Positions 1 through 12,300 of a stretch of DNA of 64,000 bases are shown here, one piece after another. Source of the stretch: Pleodorina starrii (lineage: Eukaryota; Chlorophyta; Chlorophyceae; Chlamydomonadales; Volvocaceae). The DNA is taken from NCBI GenBank assembly GCA_030267565.1, contig BRXU01000016.1:684501-748500 (forward strand), given 5' to 3'. The notes below the pieces were generated by a model, which did not search any database, had not been told where the DNA came from, and worked only from the letters and a program-made list of their open reading frames with translations. The translations under genes were made by a program, and so were the position numbers. Every line of letters begins with the position of its first letter. Position 1 is the first letter of the stretch.

Positions 1-293
1 GTGGGTTGGTGGTGAATGACATGGTTTACTGTGTGCCGTCCAACAAATCCTGAAGGGAGACGCACACACACACCCCAGGGTGCACACACAGCGGAAAGCA
101 CTCTGCTCTCAGATACGCATTTACTGCTCTATCCTGCCAGTGCCACCTATCAGTGCCACCAGTGCTCTATCCTATCAGTGCCGCCATTTACTGCTCTATC
201 CTGCCAGTGCCGCCAAAGCGCAATCCCGCATCAGTATGGTGCTCCCATCCCCGGCCTTCTCCCGCAGAGTCCCGTTGCACGCTCCTGCCGTAC
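1..293. other. Downstream flank of the STAND gene, no resolved exon
   Basis: This is the genomic continuation of the minus-strand receptor gene. The last clear exon ends at 294 at a GTACGG donor, just after the seventh WD40 blade has begun, so one more exon coding the closing strand is expected. An acceptor-like CTTCAG followed by a short frame ending in TAA lies in the first 60 bases, but it lacks the expected VxxWD strand, so I do not accept it. About 118-213 holds an imperfect duplication of a roughly 30-bp unit (TTTACTGCTCTATCCTGCC). The gene probably continues beyond the window edge. Confidence 0.5.
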
Positions 294-3200
294 CGTTGAG
301 TCCAGGGACCCTGTCACCAGTAGGCGCCCATCGGAGGACAGATCGCAGCAGTACACGGACTGCGAGTGGCCGTTCAGTACGGCGACCTCGCGTCCCTCGA
401 CCAGGTCCCACACACGAACCTGCGGTGCATGCCAGTAGCGCCAGCCCAATGCTGATCCGGGATCCGGGATCCGAAATTCAACCTTTCCAAGCTCAGGTTG
501 CAAAGGCACCCTACCTCATCAGCCGGTTACGGTACATCAATGGCATTTTCAACCTGTCAAGTTGTGTATCATTTGACTGCTCTCGCCAAGGCGGGGCATC
601 AGCGTTACATGACCGTCTTGACATGGCAACAACCACACACCCTCTAGCTCATGGGGAACCAATGAAACCCAAAACGGCGCAGAGCTTGCCTTACCGTGCT
701 GTCGTCGCTCGAGCTGTACACCGTGCGCGCGTCCCGTGCTGCCACCAGGCCGCTAACTTCCAAGGTATGGCCGCGCAAGACCAGCTGAAGACGCCAAGAA
801 GGAGAAGAAGAGGAAGAAGAAGAAGGATCCCCTGCTGGCGGCGTTGCCACACCTGCCTGTTCAGGGCCCGTCCCTGGTGCCGTCGGTTCTCGCCTCCACA
901 CGCCTATCTCCCCGCCTGACATCCCCGCCAACAGCGAAGCGCCGTCGGCCGTGAACACCACACACTCGACCGCGGTGGCGCTGGCAGTGGAACTTCCGGT
1001 CGCAGTGGCCGCAGTGGTCGCGGCAGCGGCGTTGCTAGTGGTGATGTCGGCGGCAACGTTGCCTTGCCATCTCTGCAGCAGCCAACACACGGAAGGACAC
1101 GGGGGTGGCACGGAGCCCGCCGTCAGCATCCTTGACTTGCGACCCTGGACTTACGCCCCATGCCCCCGCTCAGCACACGCTTGACTGCAAACCACGAGAT
1201 GCTCCACGGGCATAAGAATGGTTGGCCTTCAAGCCCCGTATACCAGTACTGTGCATTCATGTAAAAAAACCAATGTGCCCGCGGCGACATACATTCGTAG
1301 GAGCCCAAGCCCGAGAGCTTTGTTCTGCCGAATTGCGCAACGAAAACAGCCGACAAATGCATGTGAAACACATGCCCCCGTGTATGTAGTCAAAACGGAG
1401 CCAGAACCCACGCAAGCAGCCAAGCACACGCACGCCCCAAATCGTCATCTACGTCCCAACCCCGCCCATCCCCCCTCCCTCCCCGCACCTGCTCCCCCGT
1501 CGCCACATCCCAAATCCGCACGCAGCCATCCCTCCCTCCGCTAGCCAGCAGGAGGCCGTCGGGAGTGAAGGCGCAGCAGGAGGCCGCATGTGGGCTGTGT
1601 GACCCACGGGTCGGCAGCGCTTCAATGGCCGCTGCAGCCGCCGCAGCCGTCTCTGCCGGCTGCAGGCGCCAGATGACGACCTGCAAGACGGGAGGGAAGG
1701 TTCGGGGCAGCCAAGGCGTTTCGCTCGCTCCCGGGCTCAACCCTTTTATATGGACTCCGTGTCCGCTTGTCATTAAAATCCACCACCCACCACCCACCAC
1801 CCACCACCCACCACCCACCACCCACCACCCACCACCCACCGCGCCGCCGCTGTCAGTAGACGCCATGTGGCGGCCGTCCGGGCTGGCACAAACTGCAAGG
1901 GTGGGCCTCTCATGGCGGCGCAGGTCAGCAAGCTTCTCGCCTGATGGGACGATGGGTCGGTGGCCCCATGGAGAGCGCGGCGGTCGGGCAGGGGGGAGGG
2001 CACGCATCTTCAGCGGCAGCGATGGGGGGGAGGGCTGAGGCGGAAACATCGGGTAACGGGGGCCAAGCGGTGCCGTACACCGCGCGACAGGCCCAAGGAG
2101 ATCCGACAGGATAGAGGAAGGTCCGAAGGTGTGGTACTCGGACGGTGGACTGCCCCAGCCCTGGCGTAATCCCTCACTTCGGGCCCTCTCCCCATTGAAC
2201 TAGCCACACGAACATTGCCTGCTTGCCTTGCCCTTAGTCGCCAACCGCCAACCGCCCATATAACTACCAACCACCACCGTTCCACCGGTCGCACCGGTAA
2301 GCGCGTCCCAGAGCCGGACTCCTTCGTCGATTCCGGCACCCGCCACGCACAGATGATAACGCTGGGGGCGCTGTTGCTGCAGAGAGGAGCTTCCTTCACT
2401 CTCGCCGGCCGGCCGCCGCTGCAGCTCGGCCTCCTTGCTGCCGCCGGCAGTGCCGGCTGCCTCAGCGGCAGCTGCTGCTCCGCCCACGCCGCTGCTGCTC
2501 CTGCGGCCGCTGTTGCTACAACTGCCGCTGCTGTTGTGGCTACTCCCCTTCACCTCAGGATGCGGCACACCGGCGCCGCCCCCGCGTGCCGCCGGAATCC
2601 TTACAAACACGACATCGTTGACACCCTTTACGGGGCTCCGGATATGCAGCACCGTCTGACCGCTGACAGAGTCATTCAGCACCACCTAACGGCGGGTTCC
2701 AACAGGCAGGGGACGAGAGGATGGTGTGAGTGTGTGGGCCAGAAAAGGATCAGGTAGGAGCTGGAAGGAGCGCGGGTGCGTGTGTGTGTATGTGTATGTG
2801 CGGAGGGGGGATGAGGGTTTGTAAGGTAGAAAAGTCGGAAAAGGCGTGCTGGCGGCGCAGCCCAGCTCGCGTCAGGGGCTCAATAGTGCGTGAAAGTTGA
2901 CACATCTTCATTCGTTCCTCGTTTCCTCCATTCGCTCCTCGTTTCCTTCCTCGTTTCCCCTTCTTTCCTCCCTTCCTCCCTCCCCCCCATGCCACGAGGC
3001 GCACACAACAAGACGCACCCAGTCAGAGAATGGGTTTGCTGTCGCGAGCAGGGAGCCGTCAGGGGAGAAGCGCACCGCCTTGATTGCCGGGGCTCTGACC
3101 ACCGCCAAGCAGGCGGGCCATTCAGTGTACACAGGCGCCACCACCACACAAGCCTCCTGCTGCTGCTGCTCCTGCTGCTGCTGCGGTGGCGATGACGTTT

Positions 3201-3375
3201 GGGCAGTGGCCCCCGCCGCGGACTTAAGACCACAGCTGGTGTCATTTCGGTATCTGGATCGGGCAGCGGCTGCTGCAGCCCGGGTGGCGGAGCCGAGGGG
3301 CGTCTCAAACGCAAGCTGCTCGATGAGGTCGGGGTCTTGCTCCAGGGTGGGGTGGTCCCGCTGGATTAGGCGAAC
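294..3375 (-). other. WD40 beta-propeller of the receptor (seven blades)
   Basis: Six exons carry seven recognisable blades: IKAVRFSPDGSLLATA, VNDVVFVR...VRLWDALTG, LAVCASPDGRHMASTDSGG, CCAFTPDGLLLASGGRDG..VRIWD, VECVVFTADGASLLAG, LRGHTLEVSG...SSSDDST|VRVWD, and LNGHSQSVYCCDLSSDGRLL. Introns tend to fall after the DST/GGA turn, just before the VxxWD strand, which is why the last blade stops at base 294. One full propeller is therefore nearly complete in the window. Confidence 0.88.
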
Positions 3376-6300
3376 CTGCACGGCAGAGGCAGCGGAGGCT
3401 GGAGGGATGGGTGCAGGTGCCGTGAAACACACGCCGCCCTGCTGGACCCCCACTGCTCGCCTCCGTGCTATCGCTGCGGACTCGCTCGGCGTCCCGCGTC
3501 CTCCTCTCTGCAGTATGCGTATGCATCCCCTCTTCCCTGGATTTCCACGTAGCTGCGTTACGAAAGCTGCTGTGAAAGCGCTCCAGATTCGCAGATTTCG
3601 CAGTACTAACACATAGCGAGTTGCGCAGGTTCCTAACGTCATATGCAAGGCGCGGCTTGCCAGTTGTCTTTCCAGTTGACATACGGTATGTCGGGACAGG
3701 GTTCGCACACAACACAACGCACTCGCACACTGACGTGATAAGCGGCACAGCGCCCCGACCTCCCCAATATCCGCACCACATCGCGCGCAGCGGGGGAGTC
3801 GAGCCCGGGCAGCGTGGTCAGGTCTTTAAGCACGACAGAGCCCAGGCCGCTGGTGTACACCTTTTTGGTGGGGAGGGGGGTTCAAGCGAGGCAGGGGAGG
3901 TGACGGGCTGTCAGGGGACAGGACTGGATCCTGTACATGGCAAGGCGGGGACAGTGGGCGCTAGGGACCAGTTGTGGGCCGGGGAGTAAATAGGATGCAG
4001 CCTCCTCCAAGGACGGGAGAAGACTTCGGCGGGTTCGCGGACACGCGGTAGGGTGGCTGGGTGGGAACCTGGAAAGAGCCGTTTCAGCGGCGACGTAGGG
4101 CGGGGACGGGGGAGGCCCTGCTGGCATGGGGGCTGTACAGGGCTTGACACGGGGTGCGTGCGTGAGGGCCGCAATCCATCTCAGTTTCGGTCTGACCTTC
4201 CACCAGTAATCGAGGTCCAGCAGAAGCTCGTCCAGCTGCCGTACACGTGCCGAACGAGTCATGGATTGCGGCTGCGACGGCTGCGATGCTGAGGATGACG
4301 ATGCTGGCCGGCGGCCGTCTCGGCTTTCGGTGTTGCGGCTGCCGGAGGAGCGGCCGCCTTCAACGCCGTCGCCGCTCTCCTCCCCTGCATCTTCTGCGCC
4401 AGCCGCCGCCGCCGCGTGCACCACATGTAGTACGGCGTAGCGGAGACTGTACGACTGGATATCCCGTATGCGTGTCGGGGGCGGGAGGGTGGAGGGCAGG
4501 GGCAGGGCACAGTGATGTGGTGGGTGACACTGCTGTGAACCAAGGAGCATCCCCATGCTTCACAACCGAAACCAAACACCTTTTTCACATCTTCACTCGT
4601 TCCCGTCTCGTTGGGCAGATTGTGCTGTCTAGTTTGGGTGTGCTTTCCTGTTGCCATGGTTGTCTCCGGTGCTGGCCCCTGGGTTGACTCAACTCTTCGG
4701 GCGCTTGGAGCTATAACTATAACATCAACATCTTCGTCCCAGTGGCCAGGTGCAGCTGTCGGGCCCACCTGAGGCCCTGCCCTGAACCCTCCATCGTACA
4801 AACCACAACCGACAAACCACCAAGACGTGCACACCACAACCGACAAACCACCAACCGCATGACAACCGACCTGCGGCCTGGTGGGCCCCCTAAGGTCCGC
4901 CATCACCCAATCCGCCAGCCGCCGGTGGCCGCCCGATGTCGCCAGACGCAGCCCAGCGCCGCCCAGCACCGCCGCGGCGCCGTGAGATGGATGCCGTGCA
5001 TAGCCACCGCCGTCAACTTGCCCCTCATCCTCCCGCCCCTCATCCTCGTCTTCAACCCCTCGCAGCCACTCCAGCAGCGACCTGCGCAGCAGCAGCAGCA
5101 GCAGCGGGAGAGGTCGGTAGCAGGCGGGGGCTGCAGCCGTGGCAGGAACCGTACAGCAGCACAACTCGTTTTTGGGCGGGGCCCCAGCGCGAAGCGCCCA
5201 GGGGGGCCCCGCCCTGTAGGATTGCCCATGTCCGTGTCTGTGGACTGTGAACTGTGGTGTCCTAACAAAAGTGCAGAATCTCGGCCAACGGAAATACTGC
5301 ATAAGTAAAAGATTACATTCTTTATTGCACGGTAAATTTATTATTGGAACCCAACATCGCACGAGTAAAAACCAGTTTGGCAGTCTCCATGGACCGAGGC
5401 CGAGGTCAAACCAACACCTCTCGGCCTATAATTAATTCCAGAAGAGTCATCGTTCCTCAAAGTGCAATTCTGACATGACGGCGTGAAATGAATCTTCGTT
5501 TCGGCAAGCAACCAACTATGTTTGCATTGCGTGCGAACATTCTTCCCGCGACCACACCACAGCAGCTCTGCTAGCCGGTCCGATCGTCTTGACGCATATT
5601 GCTATTACAAAGGTTGCAAGGAGCAAACCATGATGGGCAAACTGCTGGTTGTTGGACGCCAAGCCGCCAATGCACGCACGATTCATCTGCGGGCCGCCCA
5701 ACAAGTCCAGTCGGCAACCTAGGGGACTTCTACATTCCCTGTCCAAATGTTAAAGTTGTCAAGCCTCCTCTACGACGAATACCTCGGTAGCGAAGCCTGT
5801 GCACTCTCGTCGGCAACTGCACGTCATCATCGCGACCCTCTCAAACAGTTCCGCTGTCCTTCTATTGGCAAGTCAGCCTGCGTGATGTGTAAATGATACA
5901 CTGCATGTCTACTGTCAAGTAACTTCAGCCAATGCGCTGGCCGGAAGAGTTGCACAGTGCCGAGACGGCGCGCGATGCTAAACATGGGGCGGATTGCTGA
6001 AAGCTCTGGCTGTCTATCAGCAGGAATGTTGATACTCTCACACTTCACGCCCTCGCCGCCCTAGGATTCGGTGAATACAAGGGGGACCGGTTGTCACACC
6101 GGTCGCTAGCCGTACAGGCTAGACAGACTGCTCATCCTACCCCAGGGGCACCCCGCCGCCCTAGCCCTTCAACTCCACCCGTACGGATTGAACGGGGCCC
6201 CGCCCTTTTTCCGGCTTCAAGGAAGCCGACACCAACCCCTTGTCCCGTAAGTGGGCACACAACAGTGCCACCTTAGTATACTGCGGCGTGCACTAGCCAC

Positions 6301-9300
6301 AGATAAATCAAAGCCGCGGCATCCAAAACAAACCAGCCCAACCCGGCCCAACCCAACCCACCCACACCAAATCGTTCCCCCACAGCAAGACACGCTCAGC
6401 CCACCCACAACCCACCTTTGTGACCCCCCGCGCTAGATCCTGCACCGACCGCCCCCGCCCCGCACCTGTGCAGCACGGTCAGTCGGTATGTGGCCTCCGG
6501 CACCCGGAACGCCACGCCCCAGCCCGGCAGGTGCTGCATGTACGGCGCAAGGCCCATCTGGGTGATGCAGCGCAGGGAGGGCGGCTCGGGGGAGGCCATG
6601 AGCAGCTCTAGTAGGGACCCCACACCGCGCCGTTGCTCCAGGGAGAGGGCCGCCAGGCCGGCGGAGAAGAGCGCCGCGTAGGCAGCAGGCAGGGAGGCCG
6701 GCTGCTGGTCAGGGTGGGAAGGCGGTGGGAGGAGGCCCCGGATGGCCTCCAGGACCCAGTTCTTGGGGGCGATAACGCCAGAGGGCGGGACTGGGACGGG
6801 CGAGGCAGACTGGGGTGCAGGCGAGAGCGGGCGCTCTGGCGGCGGCGGCGGTGTTATCGGTGGTGCGTAGGCGACCCACGGCTTAAACGTGCAGACCAGA
6901 CTGCGCAGCAGGTGGCTCGGCCTCGGACGTAGCGTGACCAGCAGTCGCACGCGCCGGGGCAGGCCCCCGCAGAGGCTTCGGAGCGCCAACAGGATCCTGT
7001 TCAGGAAACAGAGCAGACGAGAGCATACTCCTTAGTTCCGGGCGCATATCCCTTCCCAATGCTGCTGCCACAGCCCGGCCCCTCAGCCTCGGCTCGCCAC
7101 TCTCGGCTATTTGCGGTGGTCACTCCTCGCGATTCCCGCCCCTTCCAGGCCAGCATTGCGAGTGGAAACGACCTTTGCATGGGGCAGCTACGCCGCCGCC
7201 GATCCGCGGTCCAACCCCCCGGAGTCCCGTGTCCCCACTCCCTACCCTTCACTCACGCAGCTGCACCCAATTTCCCTTCCCTGACTCCTTTCCCCGCCCC
7301 CTGCCCTCCCCTCCCCGCAAACCACACCCAGCCCTCCTGCCAACTCGCCAATGCAGACTTCCTCATGGCCCCCCATACCCCAGCATCCTCCATCCTCAGC
7401 CCTCACCGATTGTCTTGGTGACGCTCAGCTGCGCCCTCCGCCTCATCCAGCCCATCAATCACCCACAGCAGTTCCTCCGGCACCGCAGCCGCCGCCTCCG
7501 TCATCGATGTCGCCTTTTGCTCCGCGTCCCTCAACTCCCTCGCCGTCATCTTCGCCTCTGTCGACGCCAACGACGCCACCTTCGACGCCGCCTTCACCTC
7601 AGCCTCATCCGCCTTCGCCGCCGCCGCCGCTGCCGCCACCTCCGCAGCTTCCGCCGCCATCTCTGCTGCCATTGCTGCGTCCACGGCGTTCTGTTGCTTC
7701 AGATACTTGGCCATCCGCCGCCATAGACGCGGGTCTTTCCACTTTGCACTGTCGTCGCCGTCGGTCGGAGGTGGTGGCATCATCAACTTGATTGGTTCAC
7801 GCAGCAACGTGTCGAAGGCGCTGTTCAGTTGGGCGAGGCCCCCCAGAGCCGACGAGGACAGCCCTACAGGACATCAGACGGGGAGGTAAAAAGAAGATAC
7901 GGGGAGGTAGGGAGGCGCTCTCATGCCATGTGGTGCATGTCCAGTTCCAGCTGGCTAGGGTAGCGTGGCTGGTGTGATGACGGTGCACGCGCAGCAGGAA
8001 ACTGCTGGAATAGTGACAAGCGCCGAAGATGCCTGGACCGGGGCGCGGCACAGCTTCAGTCAGTCGCGCTGTTGCCGCCATGCCCAGGGGTGTGGTCCTC
8101 CGCACGTACCTCCACCTCCACCTCCATGGTGGGATCCTGAAGTGTGCCCCTCTCTCCACGCAGCACGGCACCCGCCGCAACCCACCCCCGACTTGGGCCC
8201 CTGGTCCCCGACCCAGGCCCCGACCCGCTTCCCTCCACCCAGGTCCCGACCCGTGGGTCATTCTGCACAACGCTACGCACAACAAACGGCCCCGAGGGCG
8301 AGGTAGACGCACCCAGGTAGCGCTTCTGCAGAAACGTGGCGAACGGCCCACGGGTCTGGCAGGCCAGCTTGAACGCAATGCTGTGGACCATCACCAGCGG
8401 GTCTAAGCTGGCGTCGTCACCGACCCGGCAAAAGTGCATGGCGACCGGCCGCCGCCGCCGCCGCTGCAGTGCCGGCTGGTCCCGGGACACCGGAGCGATG
8501 GCGGGTGCCGTATCGGCTTCGGCATCGGCATAGGCGCTAGCAGCGATTGTGACCCGCACGCCGTACGACTTGCCGCTGCCGGCAGGGCCCACCAACACCA
8601 GAGCCCTGCATCGAGGAACGTGATATGTGAATGTGGAATGTGGCGACCTCGACGAAGGCGCCCGGGAAACTCGGTAAACGTCTTTACTAAGACAACCTCA
8701 CCCGAGCTAATGGACTTGGCTAGCGCGACAACAAGGAAATAATCAAGACCTTTGGTCTTGGTGAAGCACAGAGAGCGCGGAACAAGGCTTGGCTCCGTCA
8801 CATACAAGACGAACGAAAGGCAGGACAAGGGTCCTTGGCAGAGAGGTGGTCGCATTGGTGGTCAGCGGGTCACCTCCGTCAGCTATTCGGGCCATTCGAG
8901 CCTCTCCTGGTGTCTATCTGAAGCCGCCGTGACATCGGCGGATGCAACGACGAGCAGTCCGCAACGATCCGGTATCCTACCCGTACCGCTTGTCGTCGGG
9001 TGTGAGATCCAGCCACTCCCGGATGACTCCCCCTGGCCAATCAGCAGCCATGACGGCAGCGGCGGCGTCATCAGTGGCGGCCGCGCCAGGACCCATAGCG
9101 GCAGCAGGTGCAGCCGCAACGGGTCCAGCTGCCAGCGCTGAAACCGTATCGTACGGCTCCAGCAGGAAGATCAGTTTCAGTTGGGCGTTGACCAGATCCA
9201 GCCTGTCACCGATGGTTGCCAGGATCCGATCGCGATCTGATGCTACGGTGGCCTGGGCGTTCCGTACATCGATGCCCTGCGTGAGCGCAGAAAGGCAGGC

Positions 9301-12300
9301 GCACATGGGCTACGGCCTCAGGTCTCCTCATGGCCGCTGTGGCCGCCGCGCCGGCTACAGCAACGTATGGTACCCGGCCTCGGCTCACGGCCTTCCCGTT
9401 TCCTGCAACATACCGGTATACAAACGCTAGCTACATGCGCATCATGGTAGGTAAGGAACGCCCCTCCCTGACAGTTAAGGAAAGTCCCTCCCTGGCAGTG
9501 GCCGGTTTTCTCTCTAGCTGGACACGCGGCGCTCAAGCCACCTCCAGCTTGAGGGTGGTCAAGGGAGGGTGAAAGCGTGGCCTCCCGGTGTCACATTTCT
9601 AATTTGAACGCCAACTGTCCTCAACCGGCGCAACCCCCTCCCCGGGCTGACCCAGAACTCGTAACCCGAACTCATTCCTCAGCTTTGTTTTGTACCTCGC
9701 GGTTTCTTTGTAAGCTGAGCGTAACAGCTCCTCACGAGCATTACTCCTGGTGTGGTTCCCCAGCACCTTGTCACGCCAGGCTGTGGCCCTGTAAGTGGTG
9801 TAACCCCCGAGTGTTTTCCGTATGCCGTACCTTGTACAGCTTCCCAAGGCGCCGCCGTGTAGACGGTTCCGCCAGAAACACCAGGTTCCGCAGACCTCGC
9901 ATCTGAAGAGAAAGAGATATACGTACTTCAGCAGCGAAAACGTGGGGGTTTGTACGAAAAGTGCGAGATTAACCCGTGGAGCCTGAGTAGCCAGGCCTGC
10001 CTACCAAAGGCCCCCCGCCAGGTGCACTAGGTGCAAACGATGATGCGCTCTAGGTTCTCATACTGTGCAACGGCGCGCAGCCAAAGCAGGGTCCGGGGAC
10101 CGGGCAGCAGGCGGGAAGGACAGCGACTGTCTTAAATCGGGCTGAGGCAGCGCGCAGCAGGGAAGCCCCAGCAGGCAGAGCACGGCGAGGCCGTCAGGCA
10201 CACAGCCCGGCGCCACCCGCACTGAACTTACGTTGAGTGTGGTCCACCACTCGAAGAGGCACCAGATGCGGCTGAAGGGGGTGCAGGCGGGGTCCAGACA
10301 CACCAGCGTCCCACGGGCCAGCCGCACGGCTTCCTGCAGGTCGCCCCCCGCCCCCATGTGTTAAACATGCAGGCAGCGGCAATTAGGGGAAGCAGGCGCG
10401 TTACGTGCCAGCCAGCCAGTGAAGACAGCCTCAGGCGTTGTGGTAATAATAATAATAATAATACGCCCGACCGGAGGCCGAGGCGTGGGTTAAGGGAGCA
10501 GAGGAGGTGGGGTGACGGGTTTCCCCGGTCCCAGTCCTCCCCCGCCACCGCGGTGGGGATTGAGAACGAGTATGTGTTAGTTATGTGCCCGTCTGCTGTT
10601 GCGTCTCGTGCGGGGAGCGTTCCATTTGCCGCCGGGTGATCACAATCTTATTGAGCGCCCGAACAGCGTGATCGTGGAGTTCGTTGCAGCATGTTTTGGC
10701 CGCTTCACTGCCCGCCCCTAGGGTGCAGAGAAGGGGGCGTAAGTCTTTTCGGATGGTACCGGCGAAGCCTAGGCTGATGGCCTCCTGTGCTGTGTAACAG
10801 ACTTTCCACCCCTCCTTTGTGAGGAGCCGGGCTAGCTCGGAGTGTTGGATGGCTTTGTCATGTTGTTTCTGCTTGTGGTTGGTGTCGGCCGTGTATCCTA
10901 TTTCGAGGATATGCACGGTGTGTTGACTAGGGTCCGGGGGCCCCATGTATCCGATCTCTTGTGCCTCGTGGAGAGGGATGCTAGGGATGAGGAGTAGATC
11001 GGGGCGCATTTTGAGCCGTTCTTCCTCCGGGGTGTTTGGGAGCAGCCAGTGCGGTAGCCTTGTGCCTGCTACATAGTCCGGCCGGTCATCTGCGGGGCAG
11101 GCGTCCATGACCGTGTAGCAGCCCCCGTTGATTCCCCGGGCGAGCGTACTGGTGATGGTTTGAACCGCCTGATTGTGCCGAAGGATGTATAGAGCGCGCA
11201 TCCGTGGGTGGCGGCAGCCACCCAGGATATGCCCCCCGGAGTCGGGGTTGTGGCACAGGGGGCAGCTTCCTGACGCAACTGGGCCTCCCGGGGCCAATGA
11301 TTTCCTGAAGCGGTTCGCGAGCTTGGCGTTCCATAGTTGGCCGTACAGGTAGTCGAAGCACCGTTTGGCGTGCTTGTGTCGGCCTATCTTGCGCTGTAGG
11401 GTGCGTGCGCTGGCGTTGATGTCCAGGTCGGGTATGGTATTGGCAACAAACTTCATGTAATCTGTCTCATTTGTGTAGCCCGAGTGCGTTTCCGGACGCA
11501 CTAGGGCTTCGATGCCCCGGTTGAGGTCGTTGGCAAAGTGCCCAGCATTCTTCTCAGGCCCATGCATCTTCCGTAGCCACCAGTATTGGTTACGTGGGTT
11601 ATTGTCAGATGTTTCGGTTGTGCTCAGTGCGTCGGGGTCGAGCTTTGCAAGGCCTCGCGCGGCCCGTACGGCTGCTTTATCTGCTTCTTCGTTATATTTC
11701 ACGCCAGTGTGGGCTTTTACTTTAAGTAGGGAAGTTGTTAAATTGCATGCTGCTCTCTTTTTAAGAGTAGTGACTATCTGCTCAAGCAGGGCCTTATGTT
11801 TGCTGAGCCGGAGTTTCTGTGGGTTATTGATCATCTTTTTTATTAGGTAAAGGGCTGCGGCTGAGTCCGTCCAGATGGATAAGTGGGTGTTGTCCTCAGG
11901 CGTGCCTCTGCGCATGTAGAGTGCTTGGTGGATGGCACTTAGTTCACATCTCGTGATGGTTTGGCAGCCGTGATGTCCAGCATTTACATCAATGTGGAGC
12001 GTCTTATTGGTGAGTGCGTCGACGGCCGCGGCTCCCAGTATTTGTCGGTCCTCGTCGCCATCCTTTACCTTTTGAACAGATCCGTCCGTGTAGATTGCGT
12101 TCTGGGAGTCGTATCGCAGCGACTGTTTGGCGTGGAATGTCCGGAAGACGGCCTTTCGCTCAGCAGAGGTGAGGTTGTCGCACGGACGGGAGAGTACCGC
12201 CGCGGCGGGTGGCCGGTCGCTCATACTGCGCACCCGTTTCCGCACCCACTGGGGCGGGTTCCAGGGGTGGGAGGGCTCCATGGGGGTGGCGGTTGCAGCC

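Noticed and set aside
1..60. Short final exon ending in TAA for the receptor gene
   Set aside because: It follows an acceptor but would end the last WD40 blade without its VxxWD strand. I consider an exon beyond the window more likely.
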